NCBI GenBank assembly: GCA_946479405.1
Contig: CAMLGD010000037.1
Location: 1 to 20,227, forward strand
Length of the DNA: 20,227 nt
Source: an uncultured Vogesella sp.
GTDB lineage: Bacteria > Pseudomonadota > Gammaproteobacteria > Burkholderiales > Chromobacteriaceae
Reading direction: 5' to 3'
Each line of letters opens with the position of its first letter. The first letter of the stretch is position 1. The notes under the pieces were generated by a model. It ran no database searches, was not told the DNA's origin, and saw only the letters and a list, made by a program, of their open reading frames with translations. Positions 1 through 9,900 of the stretch are shown here, one piece after another. The position numbers and the translations under genes are program-made.

Positions 1-905
1 GCGGCATGTTTGTGCAGTCGGAAAAATTCATCGAAGCCCACGGCGGCAAGCTGGGGGACGCGTCCATCTACGGCCAGGAATCCAACCCCACCACCTGGCG
101 CCTGGCCGCCATGAACCTGGCTATTCGCGGCATCGACTTCAACCTGGGCCGCGAACCGGGCGACACCTTTACCCGCAACCAGCACCCCGACCTGCGTGCC
201 GACTTCATCCTGGCCAACCCGCCGTTCAACATCAGCGACTGGTGGCACGGCAGCCTGGAAGGCGACCCGCGCTGGGTGTACGGCACCCCGCCCGCCGGCA
301 ACGCCAACTACGCCTGGCTGCAACACATGCTGTACCATCTCAAACCCGGCGGCCGCGCCGGCATCGTGCTGGCCAACGGCAGCATGTCTTCCAGCCAGAA
401 CAGCGAAGGCGACATCCGCCGCGCCATGGTGGAGGCCGACGTGGTGGAAGTGATGATCGCGCTGCCCGGCCAGCTGTTCTTCAACACCCAGATCCCCGCC
501 TGCCTGTGGTTCCTAGCCAAGGGCAAAACCACTCGCCAGGGCGAAGTGCTGTTTATCGATGCCCGCAAACTCGGCAGCATGATCTCGCGGGTACAGGCAG
601 AGCTGACCGACGACGCCATTGCCCGCATCGCCGCCACCGTGCAAGCCTGGCGCGGCGCGGAGGGCGCAAGCTACGAAGACATCCCCGGCTACTGCCGCAG
701 CGTGAAGCTGGCGGAGATTGCCGAACACGGCCATGTGCTGACACCGGGGCGCTATGTCGGTGCAGAAGAAGTTGCAGACGATGACGAAGCGTTTGAAGAC
801 AAGATGCAGGTGCTGACACAAAGGTTGGCCGCACAAATGGCGAAGGGTGCAGAACTGGATGCGCTGATCCGCCAGAAGCTGGGGGGGATTGGGTATGAGC
901 TTTGA
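1..905 (+). CDS. hsdM: Type I restriction-modification DNA methyltransferase subunit HsdM (C-terminal part)
   Basis: This is the modification subunit of a type I restriction enzyme, an N6-adenine DNA methyltransferase that works as M2S with HsdS and as R2M2S2 with HsdR. The reading frame is open to the left edge (codons begin at base 3), so the N-terminal helical domain and the SAM-binding motif I are outside the window. The visible start [17 protein letters not shown] is typical mid-protein HsdM. The catalytic motif IV NPPF is present ([11 protein letters not shown], about bases 213-245), followed by the conserved [17 protein letters not shown] stretch and [18 protein letters not shown]. About 300 residues remain. 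The stop overlaps the start of hsdS by 11 bases, which implies translational coupling. Identification is secure at family level; the recognition sequence cannot be read. Confidence 0.96.
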   Translation, partial: GMFVQSEKFIEAHGGKLGDASIYGQESNPTTWRLAAMNLAIRGIDFNLGREPGDTFTRNQHPDLRADFILANPPFNISDWWHGSLEGDPRWVYGTPPAGNANYAWLQHMLYHLKPGGRAGIVLANGSMSSSQNSEGDIRRAMVEADVVEVMIALPGQLFFNTQIPACLWFLAKGKTTRQGEVLFIDARKLGSMISRVQAELTDDAIARIAATVQAWRGAEGASYEDIPGYCRSVKLAEIAEHGHVLTPGRYVGAEEVADDDEAFEDKMQVLTQRLAAQMAKGAELDALIRQKLGGIGYEL

Positions 906-2196
906 GTTGGTACCTTTTACGGAATTGCTCTCAATAATTGTGGACAATCGAGGTCGAACATGCCCAGTTGGAGATACAGGCATACCTTTGATTGCCACTA
1001 ACTGCATTGATTCCAGTAGTTTATATCCACGTTACGACACGACCAGATATGTTTCTGATGAGACATATCGCAGTTGGTTTCGCGGCCACCCTATGCCGGG
1101 GGATATTTTATTTGTTTGCAAAGGAAGCCCCGGACGAACCAATTGGGTGCCAGACCCTGTAGATTTTTGTATTGCTCAGGATATGGTTTCCGTGCGTGCC
1201 AACCCTGAGAAAATCTACTCCAAATATCTTTTCGCCGCACTCCGGTCGTCTGTGGTGCAAACGCAGATCGACAACATGCACGTCGGAACCATGATCCCCC
1301 ACTTCAAGAAAGGGGACTTCAGTAAACTCAATATTCCTGTACCGAGCCGCGACGCACAGCGTGTAATTGGTGACTTCTACTTCACGCTGTCTGAGCGCAT
1401 TGCCCTACTGCGCGAAACCAACGCCACGCTGGAGGCGATGGCGCAGGCACTGTTCAAATCGTGGCTTGTCGATTTCGACCCTGTCCACGCCAACGCCGGT
1501 ACCCGCGCTGCTACGCTCCCCGCCGATCTGCAAGCCCTATTCCCGTTCACTTTCACCGACACCCCGCAAGGGCCGGTGCCGGAGGGGTGGGGCGTTGCCA
1601 CGATCGCCGATTTTGCCGACCTCAATCCCGAGTCATGGACTGCCAAGAAACATCCAGAAACCGTAGCGTACATCGACTTGGCCAATGCAAAAGACAATGT
1701 TATTGCCGATATTGCCGAGTTTGAATTTGATGCTGCGCCCAGTCGTGCAAGGCGAGTGCTGCGAGAAGGCGATACGATTGTCGGCACGGTTCGCCCTGGT
1801 AACCGGTCTTTCGCCTTTATTCAGGATGCCGCCAGCAACCTGACGGGTAGTACAGGGTTTGCCGTACTCAGGCCAAAACATCAAAGAAACACGGCATTCG
1901 TTTACTTGGTGGCAACCAACGGCAGCAGTATTGATTACTTAACTCACATCGCAGATGGTGGCGCATATCCGGCAGTAAGACCGGAAGTGGTGGCAAACCT
2001 GTCTTGTGTTTGCCCACCGTTGGCGGTGCTTGAGGCTTTTAACTCAGTAGCAGCCGAGTTGCTGACCAAAATTTCAAAGAATCACCAACAAGCCCAAACC
2101 CTCGCCACCCTACGCGACACCTTGTTGCCGCGCCTGATCTCCGGGCAGCTGCGCCTGCCGGACGCCGAGGCGGCCTTGGCCAAGGCAGGCGTATGA
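895..2196 (+). CDS. hsdS: Type I restriction-modification specificity subunit HsdS
   Basis: HsdS sets the bipartite DNA target of the HsdM/HsdR complex. The 433-residue protein has the usual two-repeat layout: target recognition domain 1 (about residues 1-165), a long conserved helix ([20 protein letters not shown], bases about 1408-1470) followed by VDFDPVHAN, target recognition domain 2 (beginning [15 protein letters not shown]), and a second helix ending [19 protein letters not shown] prefer ATG at 895 over TTG at 889 because a G-run at 881-887 makes a Shine-Dalgarno at normal spacing and the overlap with hsdM is then a typical 11 bases. The first recognition domain (about 900-1370) looks visibly more AT-rich than hsdM or the conserved helix, as expected where recognition domains are exchanged between alleles. 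Confidence is high for the family, none for the target sequence. Confidence 0.95.
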   Translation: MSFELVPFTELLSIIVDNRGRTCPVGDTGIPLIATNCIDSSSLYPRYDTTRYVSDETYRSWFRGHPMPGDILFVCKGSPGRTNWVPDPVDFCIAQDMVSVRANPEKIYSKYLFAALRSSVVQTQIDNMHVGTMIPHFKKGDFSKLNIPVPSRDAQRVIGDFYFTLSERIALLRETNATLEAMAQALFKSWLVDFDPVHANAGTRAATLPADLQALFPFTFTDTPQGPVPEGWGVATIADFADLNPESWTAKKHPETVAYIDLANAKDNVIADIAEFEFDAAPSRARRVLREGDTIVGTVRPGNRSFAFIQDAASNLTGSTGFAVLRPKHQRNTAFVYLVATNGSSIDYLTHIADGGAYPAVRPEVVANLSCVCPPLAVLEAFNSVAAELLTKISKNHQQAQTLATLRDTLLPRLISGQLRLPDAEAALAKAGV

Positions 2197-2279
2197 GTAC
2201 GCTACTTCGCCCCTGTCACGCCGCTGCGGTCAACGTTGGATGCCGCGAGATATTTAATCACCAGCAACGTTTGTCTTGA
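2193..2279 (+). other. Possible decapitated ORF coupled to hsdS
   Basis: An ATG overlaps the hsdS stop in the classic ATGA arrangement and opens a 28-codon frame ([16 protein letters not shown]...) that ends at TGA 2277-2279. The overlap geometry is what one would expect for the next gene of the operon, but the frame dies at once and the remaining bases to 2349 hold no gene. It may be the first codons of a gene cut off when the mcrBC cassette arrived, or chance. I recognise no family. Confidence 0.15.
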
Positions 2280-2349
2280 AGCCTTTGCGCAGTCCACCGA
2301 CGATTGCTCGGGCAAACTTTAGACCCCCTTACTACGCGAGTCCACGTTA

Positions 2350-4758
2350 ATGCAGCCTCTTCCACAGGTAACTTCACTAGAAGAAATACACAATGCTTTT
2401 GTGCTGGTTTCTCCGGTTTATTGCAGTGTCTTGCCATTGAAATCCCGTTATTTTTGGATCGAAGTTAACGGTTGGGAACATGACGGGGCAAACATCCACT
2501 ATGAGTTTCGCCGGATGAAATCAAGCTTCAGGGCCGAATTCCACATTGAACACTGGAGTGGTCTTAATGACCAGTTACTGGCGCTGCGTAATGGCGTGGG
2601 TTGGGTTGCCGGTTATAAGGTCGAGTTTTCCAGTACATGGATGTCAGGCTGCAGTATGTGGTTGTCGTTTCCTGCCGATGTTAGCGCCAGTGAGATGGCT
2701 GATGTCATGGTGCAGTTTATCGAGGCGACACATCCGGAAATTGATCACTGGTTCCGAAATGGAATTGCTGGGCAAGCAGAGTCACCTTATGTCATGGTTG
2801 GTGCAGATGAAGAGAAAGACACTATGTCGAAGCAATTAAACCAGATTCTCTACGGTCCGCCGGGCACTGGCAAAACCTACGAAACCATCTACACAGCCTT
2901 GCAAATTCTCGACCCTGCTGCTGCCGCTGCCTACAAGCAGGTTGATGTAGATGACGCGGTGACGCTGGAAGAAAGGTTGGCCGCACGTGCAGTATTGAAA
3001 GCGCGCTTTGATGAGCTACGCGCCGAACAACGAGTGCGTTTTGTCACTTTTCACCAGAGCTTTAGCTACGAGGATTTTGTCGAAGGCTTGCGGGCGGAGA
3101 CCGACGAGACCACAGGGCAGATTCGCTATGAAGTGGTGGATGGGGTATTCAAGAGCTTGTGTGAGAGCGCCAGTGTAAAAGTGACGCAGCAAGCGCCGGC
3201 ACCCGTAGATTTGGCTGGCAGACGGATCTGGAAGATGTCGCTTGGCAATACCCAGGGTAGTGATGCCGGCATCTTTGATGAGTGTCTGCAGGGTGGTTAT
3301 GTTCTGCTCGGTTATGGCAAGTCCATCGACTTTAATGGCTGCAAAAGCCGTGATGATGTTCTTCAACGCTATGCGTCGGCCGGGCAAACCATTGCGGAGA
3401 ATACGGACTACAACCTGACGAGTGTGACCACTTTTGTCACACGGATGCAGATTGGCGACTTGGTGGTGGTGAGTGATGGCAACTTCAAATTCCGTGCTAT
3501 TGGCGAGATAACCGGCGACTACGCTTATAAGCCGCACCCTGATTACGACGATAGCTATGCTCAGATGCGCCTAGTGAGGTGGCTACGTCAATACACCCCT
3601 TCCTTGCCACGGACAGAGTTGCTCAATAGTCAGTTCAGCCAGATGACGCTTTATGAACTGCGTAGCCCTGCCTTGGATAAGAAGAAATTGGAAGCATTGC
3701 TTGGTGCTTCGTCATCCTCTCGCATGGCAAGCCAATACCATGTTGGCCAGTTATTTGGGCGTGATTATCGAGTAGTTAGAGCGACGGATGATCTGCTGGA
3801 GATAAGTAAGCCAAATGGGAACCTACTCCCATTGTCCATGAATTTTTTGCGGGAACTGGCCGAGGCGGTACAAGCTGGCAAGATTACCATTGAGGATATT
3901 CGCCAAAAATCGGCAATGAATAAGTTGGCCAACTCTCAGTTAGAGCCGTTCTTAGTGAATGGCTATCCGAATATCCTCGCCCCCTTGGTTGAGCAGCTTT
4001 GCCAGGCTGGAGATGTCACTCAGGATAAGCGTGATCAGGTGAATGCTCGGGTTCTTATCATCGACGAAATCAACCGCGGCAATATCTCGCGCATTTTTGG
4101 CGAGTTGATCACGCTGATTGAGCCCTCCAAGCGTGCCGGTGCCAGCGAAGCACTATCGGTAACGCTGCCGTACTCCAAAGAGCCTTTTAGCGTACCTGAC
4201 AATGTCTACCTGATCGGCACCATGAACACCGCCGACCGTTCGCTGGCGGGGCTGGATCTGGCGCTGCGTCGCCGTTTCAGCTTTACCGAAATGCCGCCAC
4301 GCCCGGAGCTGCTGGACACAGTGGAGGTGGACGGCATCCACATCGGCCAGATGCTGCGGGTGATGAACCAGCGCATCACGGTGCTGCTGGATCGTGACCA
4401 TACTCTCGGTCACGCCTACTTTATGCCTTTGCAAAAAGAGCCGACGCTGGCAAGGTTGGCCGCGATTTTCCGGCAGGCGATTCTACCGCTGCTGCAGGAG
4501 TATTTCTTCGAGGACTGGGAGCGTATCCGCTGGGTGCTGAACGATCAGAGCAAGCCGGATAGCGCGGCCTTCATTGTCGAGGACAAGGCGTTGAATCTGT
4601 CCGCGCTGTTTGGCAGCGCACACAACAAGCTGCGCCAAACGACGAAGTGGAAGCTGAACCCCGATGCGTTTGATAACCCGGTGGCGTATCGCGACATTGT
4701 GGCCAACTTTGGACAGATTGCCTCCGAGCAGCCTGCCGCTGAAGAGGCCAGCGCTTGA
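2350..4758 (+). CDS. mcrB: McrB-like AAA+ GTPase with an EVE/PUA-like domain inserted in the motor core
   Basis: This is the motor subunit of a McrBC-type (type IV) restriction system, which in the known family binds methylated or otherwise modified DNA, hydrolyses GTP and activates the McrC nuclease. Visible motifs: Walker A GPPGTGKT (residues 169-176), FHQSFSYEDFVEG (234-246), Walker B VLIIDEINRG (568-577), and the McrB signature MNTADRS (625-631) followed by LDLALRRRFSF. E. coli McrB has under 80 residues between Walker A and B; here there are about 390. The extra part holds a region from about 291 to 420 with EVE/PUA-like phrases (RIWKMSLGN, GYVLLGYGK, IGDLVVVSDG, RAIGEITGDYAY, RLVRWLR), then about 455-530 (FGRDYRVVRA, GKITIEDIRQK). 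The N-terminal 158 residues are a separate domain I do not recognise. The ribosome site at 2350 is weak. Overlaps mcrC. Gene family is secure; the EVE assignment is by eye. Confidence 0.9.
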   Translation: MQPLPQVTSLEEIHNAFVLVSPVYCSVLPLKSRYFWIEVNGWEHDGANIHYEFRRMKSSFRAEFHIEHWSGLNDQLLALRNGVGWVAGYKVEFSSTWMSGCSMWLSFPADVSASEMADVMVQFIEATHPEIDHWFRNGIAGQAESPYVMVGADEEKDTMSKQLNQILYGPPGTGKTYETIYTALQILDPAAAAAYKQVDVDDAVTLEERLAARAVLKARFDELRAEQRVRFVTFHQSFSYEDFVEGLRAETDETTGQIRYEVVDGVFKSLCESASVKVTQQAPAPVDLAGRRIWKMSLGNTQGSDAGIFDECLQGGYVLLGYGKSIDFNGCKSRDDVLQRYASAGQTIAENTDYNLTSVTTFVTRMQIGDLVVVSDGNFKFRAIGEITGDYAYKPHPDYDDSYAQMRLVRWLRQYTPSLPRTELLNSQFSQMTLYELRSPALDKKKLEALLGASSSSRMASQYHVGQLFGRDYRVVRATDDLLEISKPNGNLLPLSMNFLRELAEAVQAGKITIEDIRQKSAMNKLANSQLEPFLVNGYPNILAPLVEQLCQAGDVTQDKRDQVNARVLIIDEINRGNISRIFGELITLIEPSKRAGASEALSVTLPYSKEPFSVPDNVYLIGTMNTADRSLAGLDLALRRRFSFTEMPPRPELLDTVEVDGIHIGQMLRVMNQRITVLLDRDHTLGHAYFMPLQKEPTLARLAAIFRQAILPLLQEYFFEDWERIRWVLNDQSKPDSAAFIVEDKALNLSALFGSAHNKLRQTTKWKLNPDAFDNPVAYRDIVANFGQIASEQPAAEEASA
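2809..2826 (+). promoter_or_regulatory. Possible internal translation start for a short McrB isoform
   Basis: GAAGAG at 2809-2814 lies 9 bases before an in-frame ATG (2824-2826, Met159 of McrB), just ahead of LNQILYGPPGTGKT. Starting here would remove the whole N-terminal domain and keep the intact AAA+ module with its insertion. E. coli mcrB makes exactly such a pair, full-length McrBL and McrBs lacking about 160 N-terminal residues. The signal is moderate in strength, and in-frame methionines at domain borders also occur by chance. Confidence 0.4.
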
Positions 4759-6074
4759 AACCAGCACGTATTGTGGTGCGCGAATATGCGCGGCTGACCA
4801 CCAGCCACGTAGCGCAGCCCTCGCTGGATAAGGCGCAGATCAGCCAGTCGGCGTTTGACTGGCTGTGCGATCTGGCGGCTGGCTTTCGCCGCAGCGGCGC
4901 GCAGTTGTTGCAGCTGGATGGCCGGCAGTGGCTGCGGCTGGATAGCCACGTCGGCGTGCTGGAAAGCCCGTGCGGGCAGATCATCGAGATTCTACCCAAG
5001 CATCACGACGAGGGCGATTGCGAGCCGTCTTCACCCCAGCTGCTGTGCAAGCTGATTGCCAGTTCGCTGGATCTGACATCGCGCGAGGTGGACGAGGCCG
5101 GCTTGCAGCTGTTTGATACCTCGCTGTCCGAATGGGTGATGCGGCAGTTTTTGCGGTCGTTGGAACACCTGCTTAAGCGCGGCCTGCGCTTTGATTACCA
5201 GCGCATCGAAGAAGAGCAGCGCTTCTTGCGCGGCCAGCTGGATGTGGTGAAGCAGATGCGTCAGCCACCGGGGCGGCAGCATTGCTTCCAGATCCGCCAC
5301 GATGTGTTCCTGCCCGATCGCCCAGAAAACCGCCTCCTGCATAGCGCGCTGACACTGGTGTGCAAGACGGCGCAGGACGCCGACAACTGGCGCCTCGCGC
5401 ACGAGCTGGCCGGTATGCTGCACGAGCTGCCCGCCAGCCGTGACATCAGCGCCGACTTCCGCGCATGGCGCAACGACCGGCTGATGGCACATTACCAGCC
5501 CATCAAACCGTGGTGCGAGCTGATCCTGCACCGCCACATGCCTAAGGCAGTGGCGGGCGAGTATCGCGGCATCAGCCTGTTGTTCCCGATGGAGAAATTG
5601 TTCGAAAACCATGTTGCCCGCTGGCTGCGTGGTCGGCTGCTGCCGGGGGCGCGTCTCAGCACCCAGGCCAGCCGCCATGCGCTGTGTACCCATGCAGGGG
5701 AATCGATGTTCCGATTGGAGCCGGATTTGCTGATCGAGCAAGGCGCACGCAAATGGGTGTTGGACACCAAGTGGAAACGACTGAATGAGACTGGCAGGCA
5801 GAAACGACTGGGCGAGGCCGACAGGCAAAACAAATACGGCCTGAGTCAGGTCGATTTTTACCAGCTGTTTGCGTATGGTCAGCGCTATATGAGTGGCGTA
5901 GGCGATATGGCGCTGATCTACCCGGCTTGGCGCGGCTTAACTGCACCGTTGCCGGTGTTCGAATTTGACGATCGGCTGCGGCTGTTTGTGCTGCCGTTTG
6001 ACCTGGATGCTGATGAGTTGCTGTGCCCGGATAGCGTGTCCTTGCCACTGACAGCCGCTCTGCGCGTTGCATAG
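4755..6074 (+). CDS. mcrC: McrC-like nuclease subunit of the McrBC restriction system
   Basis: McrC is the endonuclease partner of McrB and stimulates its GTPase. The 439-residue protein has an N-terminal part matching McrC (REYARLTTS, then LESPCGQIIEILPKH, LASSLDLTS-type helices), a central helical region (FLRGQLDVVKQM, RPENRLLHSAL) and a C-terminal PD-(D/E)xK nuclease: RLEPDLLI with Asp324, then VLDTKWK with Asp337 and Lys339, then QVDFYQLFAYGQRY. These residues are intact, so the nuclease should be active. The start is TTG at 4755, overlapping the mcrB stop (TTGA), with a good Shine-Dalgarno GAAGAGG at 4741-4747; no nearby ATG fits better. The overlap means mcrB and mcrC are translated together. 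Function follows from family knowledge; modified-base preference is unknown. Confidence 0.93.
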   Translation: MKPARIVVREYARLTTSHVAQPSLDKAQISQSAFDWLCDLAAGFRRSGAQLLQLDGRQWLRLDSHVGVLESPCGQIIEILPKHHDEGDCEPSSPQLLCKLIASSLDLTSREVDEAGLQLFDTSLSEWVMRQFLRSLEHLLKRGLRFDYQRIEEEQRFLRGQLDVVKQMRQPPGRQHCFQIRHDVFLPDRPENRLLHSALTLVCKTAQDADNWRLAHELAGMLHELPASRDISADFRAWRNDRLMAHYQPIKPWCELILHRHMPKAVAGEYRGISLLFPMEKLFENHVARWLRGRLLPGARLSTQASRHALCTHAGESMFRLEPDLLIEQGARKWVLDTKWKRLNETGRQKRLGEADRQNKYGLSQVDFYQLFAYGQRYMSGVGDMALIYPAWRGLTAPLPVFEFDDRLRLFVLPFDLDADELLCPDSVSLPLTAALRVA

Positions 6075-6134
6075 TGCCGTGGTTTGGCATGGCATTGCGT
6101 TATGATATTGGTCTGGCAAATGGGGAAATAAAGC

Positions 6135-6887
6135 ATGTTGCTGTTCCGCTGTACCAACGATGCCGCCGAGGCACTCAGCACTACCCGTAAAGGGGTAGCA
6201 CAAAGCTGGGTGGATAACACCCCGTTGCCGGAAGACGTGCAGCCGTGGGTGTGGCAGTTGCATGCGGTGAAGATTGCCCGCCAGAACGTGCTGGTGGCAA
6301 TGCAGGCCGAAACGCGCTTTGCGATGGTGTTTTGGGGCCAGAAGAAAGGCGATGGCGAAACGCTGTTGCGTCTGTTTTACGAGCGGCTGGCTAACCATCT
6401 GTGGTGGCTGGCCGAGGAGAGCGGTGCACTGGATGAGGCGGCCTGCCAGGCCATGCTCGACGTGCTGTTGCGCCAGCACGGCGGCTTCCGTTTTCAAGCC
6501 GGCAGCGACCGCAGCGTGCAGACGCATATCAACGAGGTGGTGCACTGTTGCCGCGATGCTGTGGCCGATAACGGTTGCCTGCCGGATAACCGCGAAGAGG
6601 CAGCCGGGTTCGACGAATTTCTGAATCAGGGCATCCGCAGCGTGAAAGGCGGGGCGTATTTTCAGCCGGCAGAAGAACTGCTGTGTGCCTGTCTGCGTGA
6701 CTTTGCCGGCATGGCTGAGCCGGACATTGCCAAGCTGCGGGAGCGGCTCAAGGCGCAGCGGCGGCAGGCGCTGGCCCAGAGCATGCTGCAGCACGCCGAG
6801 ATAGAGGGCATGCCAGAGGATGACCCCGCCCATGCCCTGATGATGCAATTGCTGGAGCAGGCACAAGGCAAAGGCCGGCTGCATTAA
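6135..6887 (+). CDS. Uncharacterised protein, N-terminus resembling DUF6933, between mcrC and hsdR
   Basis: A 250-residue soluble protein without membrane segments or signal peptide. The first 70 residues (MLLFRCTNDAAEAL, then WQLHAVKIARQNVLVAMQAE) recall the DUF6933 family, whose members start with a RCT-K strand and have a 'W-A-I-R-LVLA-S-TL' strand; I assign this by memory and moderately. The rest is mainly helical, Asp/Glu- and Gln-rich, with no catalytic motif I can name, ending in a Gln/Glu-rich helix (about 195-245). GGGGA lies 8 bases before the ATG, and TATGAT at 6101-6106 could be a -10 box but has no good -35. It sits 60 bp after mcrC and 70 bp before hsdR on the same strand, so it is probably co-transcribed with the restriction genes. 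A defence role is inferred from position only. Confidence 0.8.
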   Translation: MLLFRCTNDAAEALSTTRKGVAQSWVDNTPLPEDVQPWVWQLHAVKIARQNVLVAMQAETRFAMVFWGQKKGDGETLLRLFYERLANHLWWLAEESGALDEAACQAMLDVLLRQHGGFRFQAGSDRSVQTHINEVVHCCRDAVADNGCLPDNREEAAGFDEFLNQGIRSVKGGAYFQPAEELLCACLRDFAGMAEPDIAKLRERLKAQRRQALAQSMLQHAEIEGMPEDDPAHALMMQLLEQAQGKGRLH

Positions 6888-6957
6888 GGGGCAGGCCGTT
6901 ACACGGCATCTGCCTGGATCAACCCGATTACCTGCCCGTACGCCGGGCACCGACACC

Positions 6958-9900
6958 ATGACCGAAGATCAACTGGAACAGGAAGCCCTCAGCTGGCTGG
7001 TAGAAACCGGCTATCGCCATGTTTGTGGTTACGACATCGCGCCGGACGGCCCCGATGCGGAGCGCACAGATTACCGCCAGCCGCTGCTGATCGAGCGGCT
7101 GCGTAGTGCCATTGCACGGCTGAACCCCAGCGTGCCGCTGGTGGCGCGAGAGGACGCGCTGGCGCAGGTGATGGACTTGGGTATCCCGTCAACGTTGGCC
7201 GCCAACCGGCACTTTCATGGCTTACTGGTCAATGGCGTGCCGGTGCAATACCAGAAAGACGGCGAGACACGAGGCGACTTTGTACAGTTGATCGACTGGG
7301 AGAATGAGGCCAGTGCCAACGAGTTTCTGGCCATCAACCAGTACACGCTGAAAGGGCCAAAGCATTCGCGCCGGCCGGACATCATCTTGTTTGTGAATGG
7401 CCTGCCGCTGGTGCTCTTGGAGCTGAAAAATCCGGCCGATGAAAACGCCGACATCTGGAAGGCGTTTGACCAGATTCAGACCTATAAGGTACAGATCCCC
7501 GACGTATTCCAGTACAACGAAATTCTGGTGATTTCGGATGGCAGCCAAGCACGCATGGGTTCGGTATCAAGCAATGCCGAACGCTATATGCAGTGGCGCA
7601 CCATCGACGGGGTAAGTCTGGACCCGTTAGGCCAGTTCAATGAGCTGGAAACCATGATCCGCGGCGTGTTTGCGCCAGAGTATCTGCTGGATTACCTGCG
7701 CTTTTTTGTCCTGTTCGAGGACGACGGTACGCTGGTGAAGAAGATTGCCGGCTATCACCAGTTTCATGCCGTGCGTTCGGCTATCGGGCAGGTGGTGGCC
7801 GCCTCGCGCCCCGAGGTGGCAGGCAGCCGCAAGGGCAAGGGCGGCGTGGTGTGGCACACCCAGGGCAGCGGCAAGAGCATCACCATGACCTGCTTTGCCG
7901 CGCGGGTGATGCGCGAAACGGCGATGGCAAACCCCACCATCGTGGTGATTACCGACCGTAATGATCTGGATGGTCAGCTGTTTGGCGTGTTCTCGCTGGC
8001 GCAAGACCTGCTGCGCGAACAGCCGGTACAGGTGGAAACCCGGCAGGACCTGCGCGCCAAGCTGGCTGGCCGGCCTTCCGGCGGCATTATCTTTGCCACC
8101 ATCCAGAAGTTTGCCCCAGATGTGGATGAGGACAGCTTCCCTACCCTTTCCGACCGCCACAATATTGTGGTGATCGCCGACGAGGCACACCGCACCCAGT
8201 ATGGTTTTGAAGCCAAGCTTCGCGAACGCAAGCAACCGGCTGCGGCCAACGTGGTGCAAGAAGCCAGCGCCCAATACCTCGCCAGCAGCTATCAGGTGGG
8301 CTACGCCCAGCACCTGCGCGATGCACTGCCCAACGCCACCTTTGTCGCGTTTACCGGCACGCCGGTGTCCAGCGAAGACCGCGACACCCGCGCCGTGTTT
8401 GGCGATTACATCCACATCTATGATATGCAGCAGGCCAAGGAAGATGGCGCAACCGTCGCCATCTACTACGAATCGCGCCTGGCCAAGCTGAAACTCAAAG
8501 AGGACGAGCTGCCGGCTATCGACGATGAAGTGGACGAACTGGCCGAGGACGAAGAAGAGGACCAGCAGTCGAAACTGAAATCGAAATGGGCCGCGCTTGA
8601 GAAGATCGTCGGCGCCGACCCGCGTATCAAACAGGTGGCGGCTGATCTGGTGGCGCACTTCGAGCAGCGCCAGCAGGCGCAGCGCGGCAAGGCCATGGTG
8701 GTGGCGATGAGCCGCGACATTTGCGTGCATCTGTACGATGCCATTTGCACCTTGCGGCCGGACTGGCACGACGACGACCCGGAGAAGGGTGCCATCAAGA
8801 TCGTGATGACCGGCTCGGCCAGCGACAAGGCGCTGCTGCGCCCGCACGTTTACCCCAAACAGGTGAAAAAGCGGCTGGAGAAACGCTTCAAAGACCCCGC
8901 CGACCCGTTGCAGCTGGTGATTGTGCGCGATATGTGGCTAACCGGCTTTGATGCGCCCTGCGTGCATACGCTGTACGTGGACAAGCCGATGAAGGGTCAC
9001 AACCTGATGCAGGCCATCGCCCGCGTCAACCGCGTATTCAAGGACAAGCAGGGCGGGCTGGTGGTGGACTACATCGGCATCGCCAACGAACTCAAAGCGG
9101 CGCTGAAGGAGTACACCGCAAGCAATGGCCGTGGCAAACCGACGGTGGATGCTGCCGAAGCGTGGGCGGTGCTGGAAGAAAAGCTCGACATCCTGCGCAG
9201 CCTGCTGCACGGATTTGATTACAGCGATTTTGCCTCGGGTGGCCATAAGCTGTTGGCCGGTGCGGCCAACCATGTGCTGGGGCAAAAAGACGGCAAGAAG
9301 CGCTTTGCCGACACCGCGCTGCAAATGAGCAAGGCCTTCAGTCTGTGCTGCACGCTGGACGAGGCCAAGGCCGTACGCGAGGAGGTCGCCTTTTTGCAGG
9401 CGGTGAAGGTGTTGCTGACCAAACGCGACCTCTCGGACAAAAAACGCAGCGACGAAGAAAAAGAACTGGCCATCCGCCAGATCATCGGCCAGGCCGTGGT
9501 CAGCGACGAAGTCGTCGATATTTTCGATGCCGTCGGCCTCGACAAGCCCAATATCGGCCTGCTGGATGATGATTTTCTGGCCGAGGTACGCAATCTGCCC
9601 GAGAAGAATCTGGCGGTAGAGCTGCTGGAGCGGCTGCTGGAGGGCGAAATCCGCAGCAAGTTTGCCAGCAACGTGATCCAGCAAAAGAAGTTCTCCGACC
9701 TGTTGGCCAGCGTGGTAAAGCGTTACCAGAACCGCAGCATCGAAACTGCTCAGGTGATGGAAGAGCTGGTCGAGATGGCCAAGAAATTTCGCGACGCCGC
9801 CCGCCGTGGCGAGCGGCTTGGTCTGGGCGATGACGAAGTGAAGTTCTACGACGCGCTGGCCAATAACGAAGCGGCCGTACTGGAACTGGGCGACGAGACG

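Noticed and set aside
5937..6959. 340-codon minus-strand frame over the mcrC end and the DUF6933-like gene
   Set aside because: Spans an evident gene boundary on the other strand and has no ribosome site or motif.
7627..8847. 406-codon open frame on the minus strand inside hsdR
   Set aside because: Antisense frame produced by GC-biased codons of hsdR; low-complexity His/Gln/Ala/Gly-rich content and no family motifs, while hsdR is intact.
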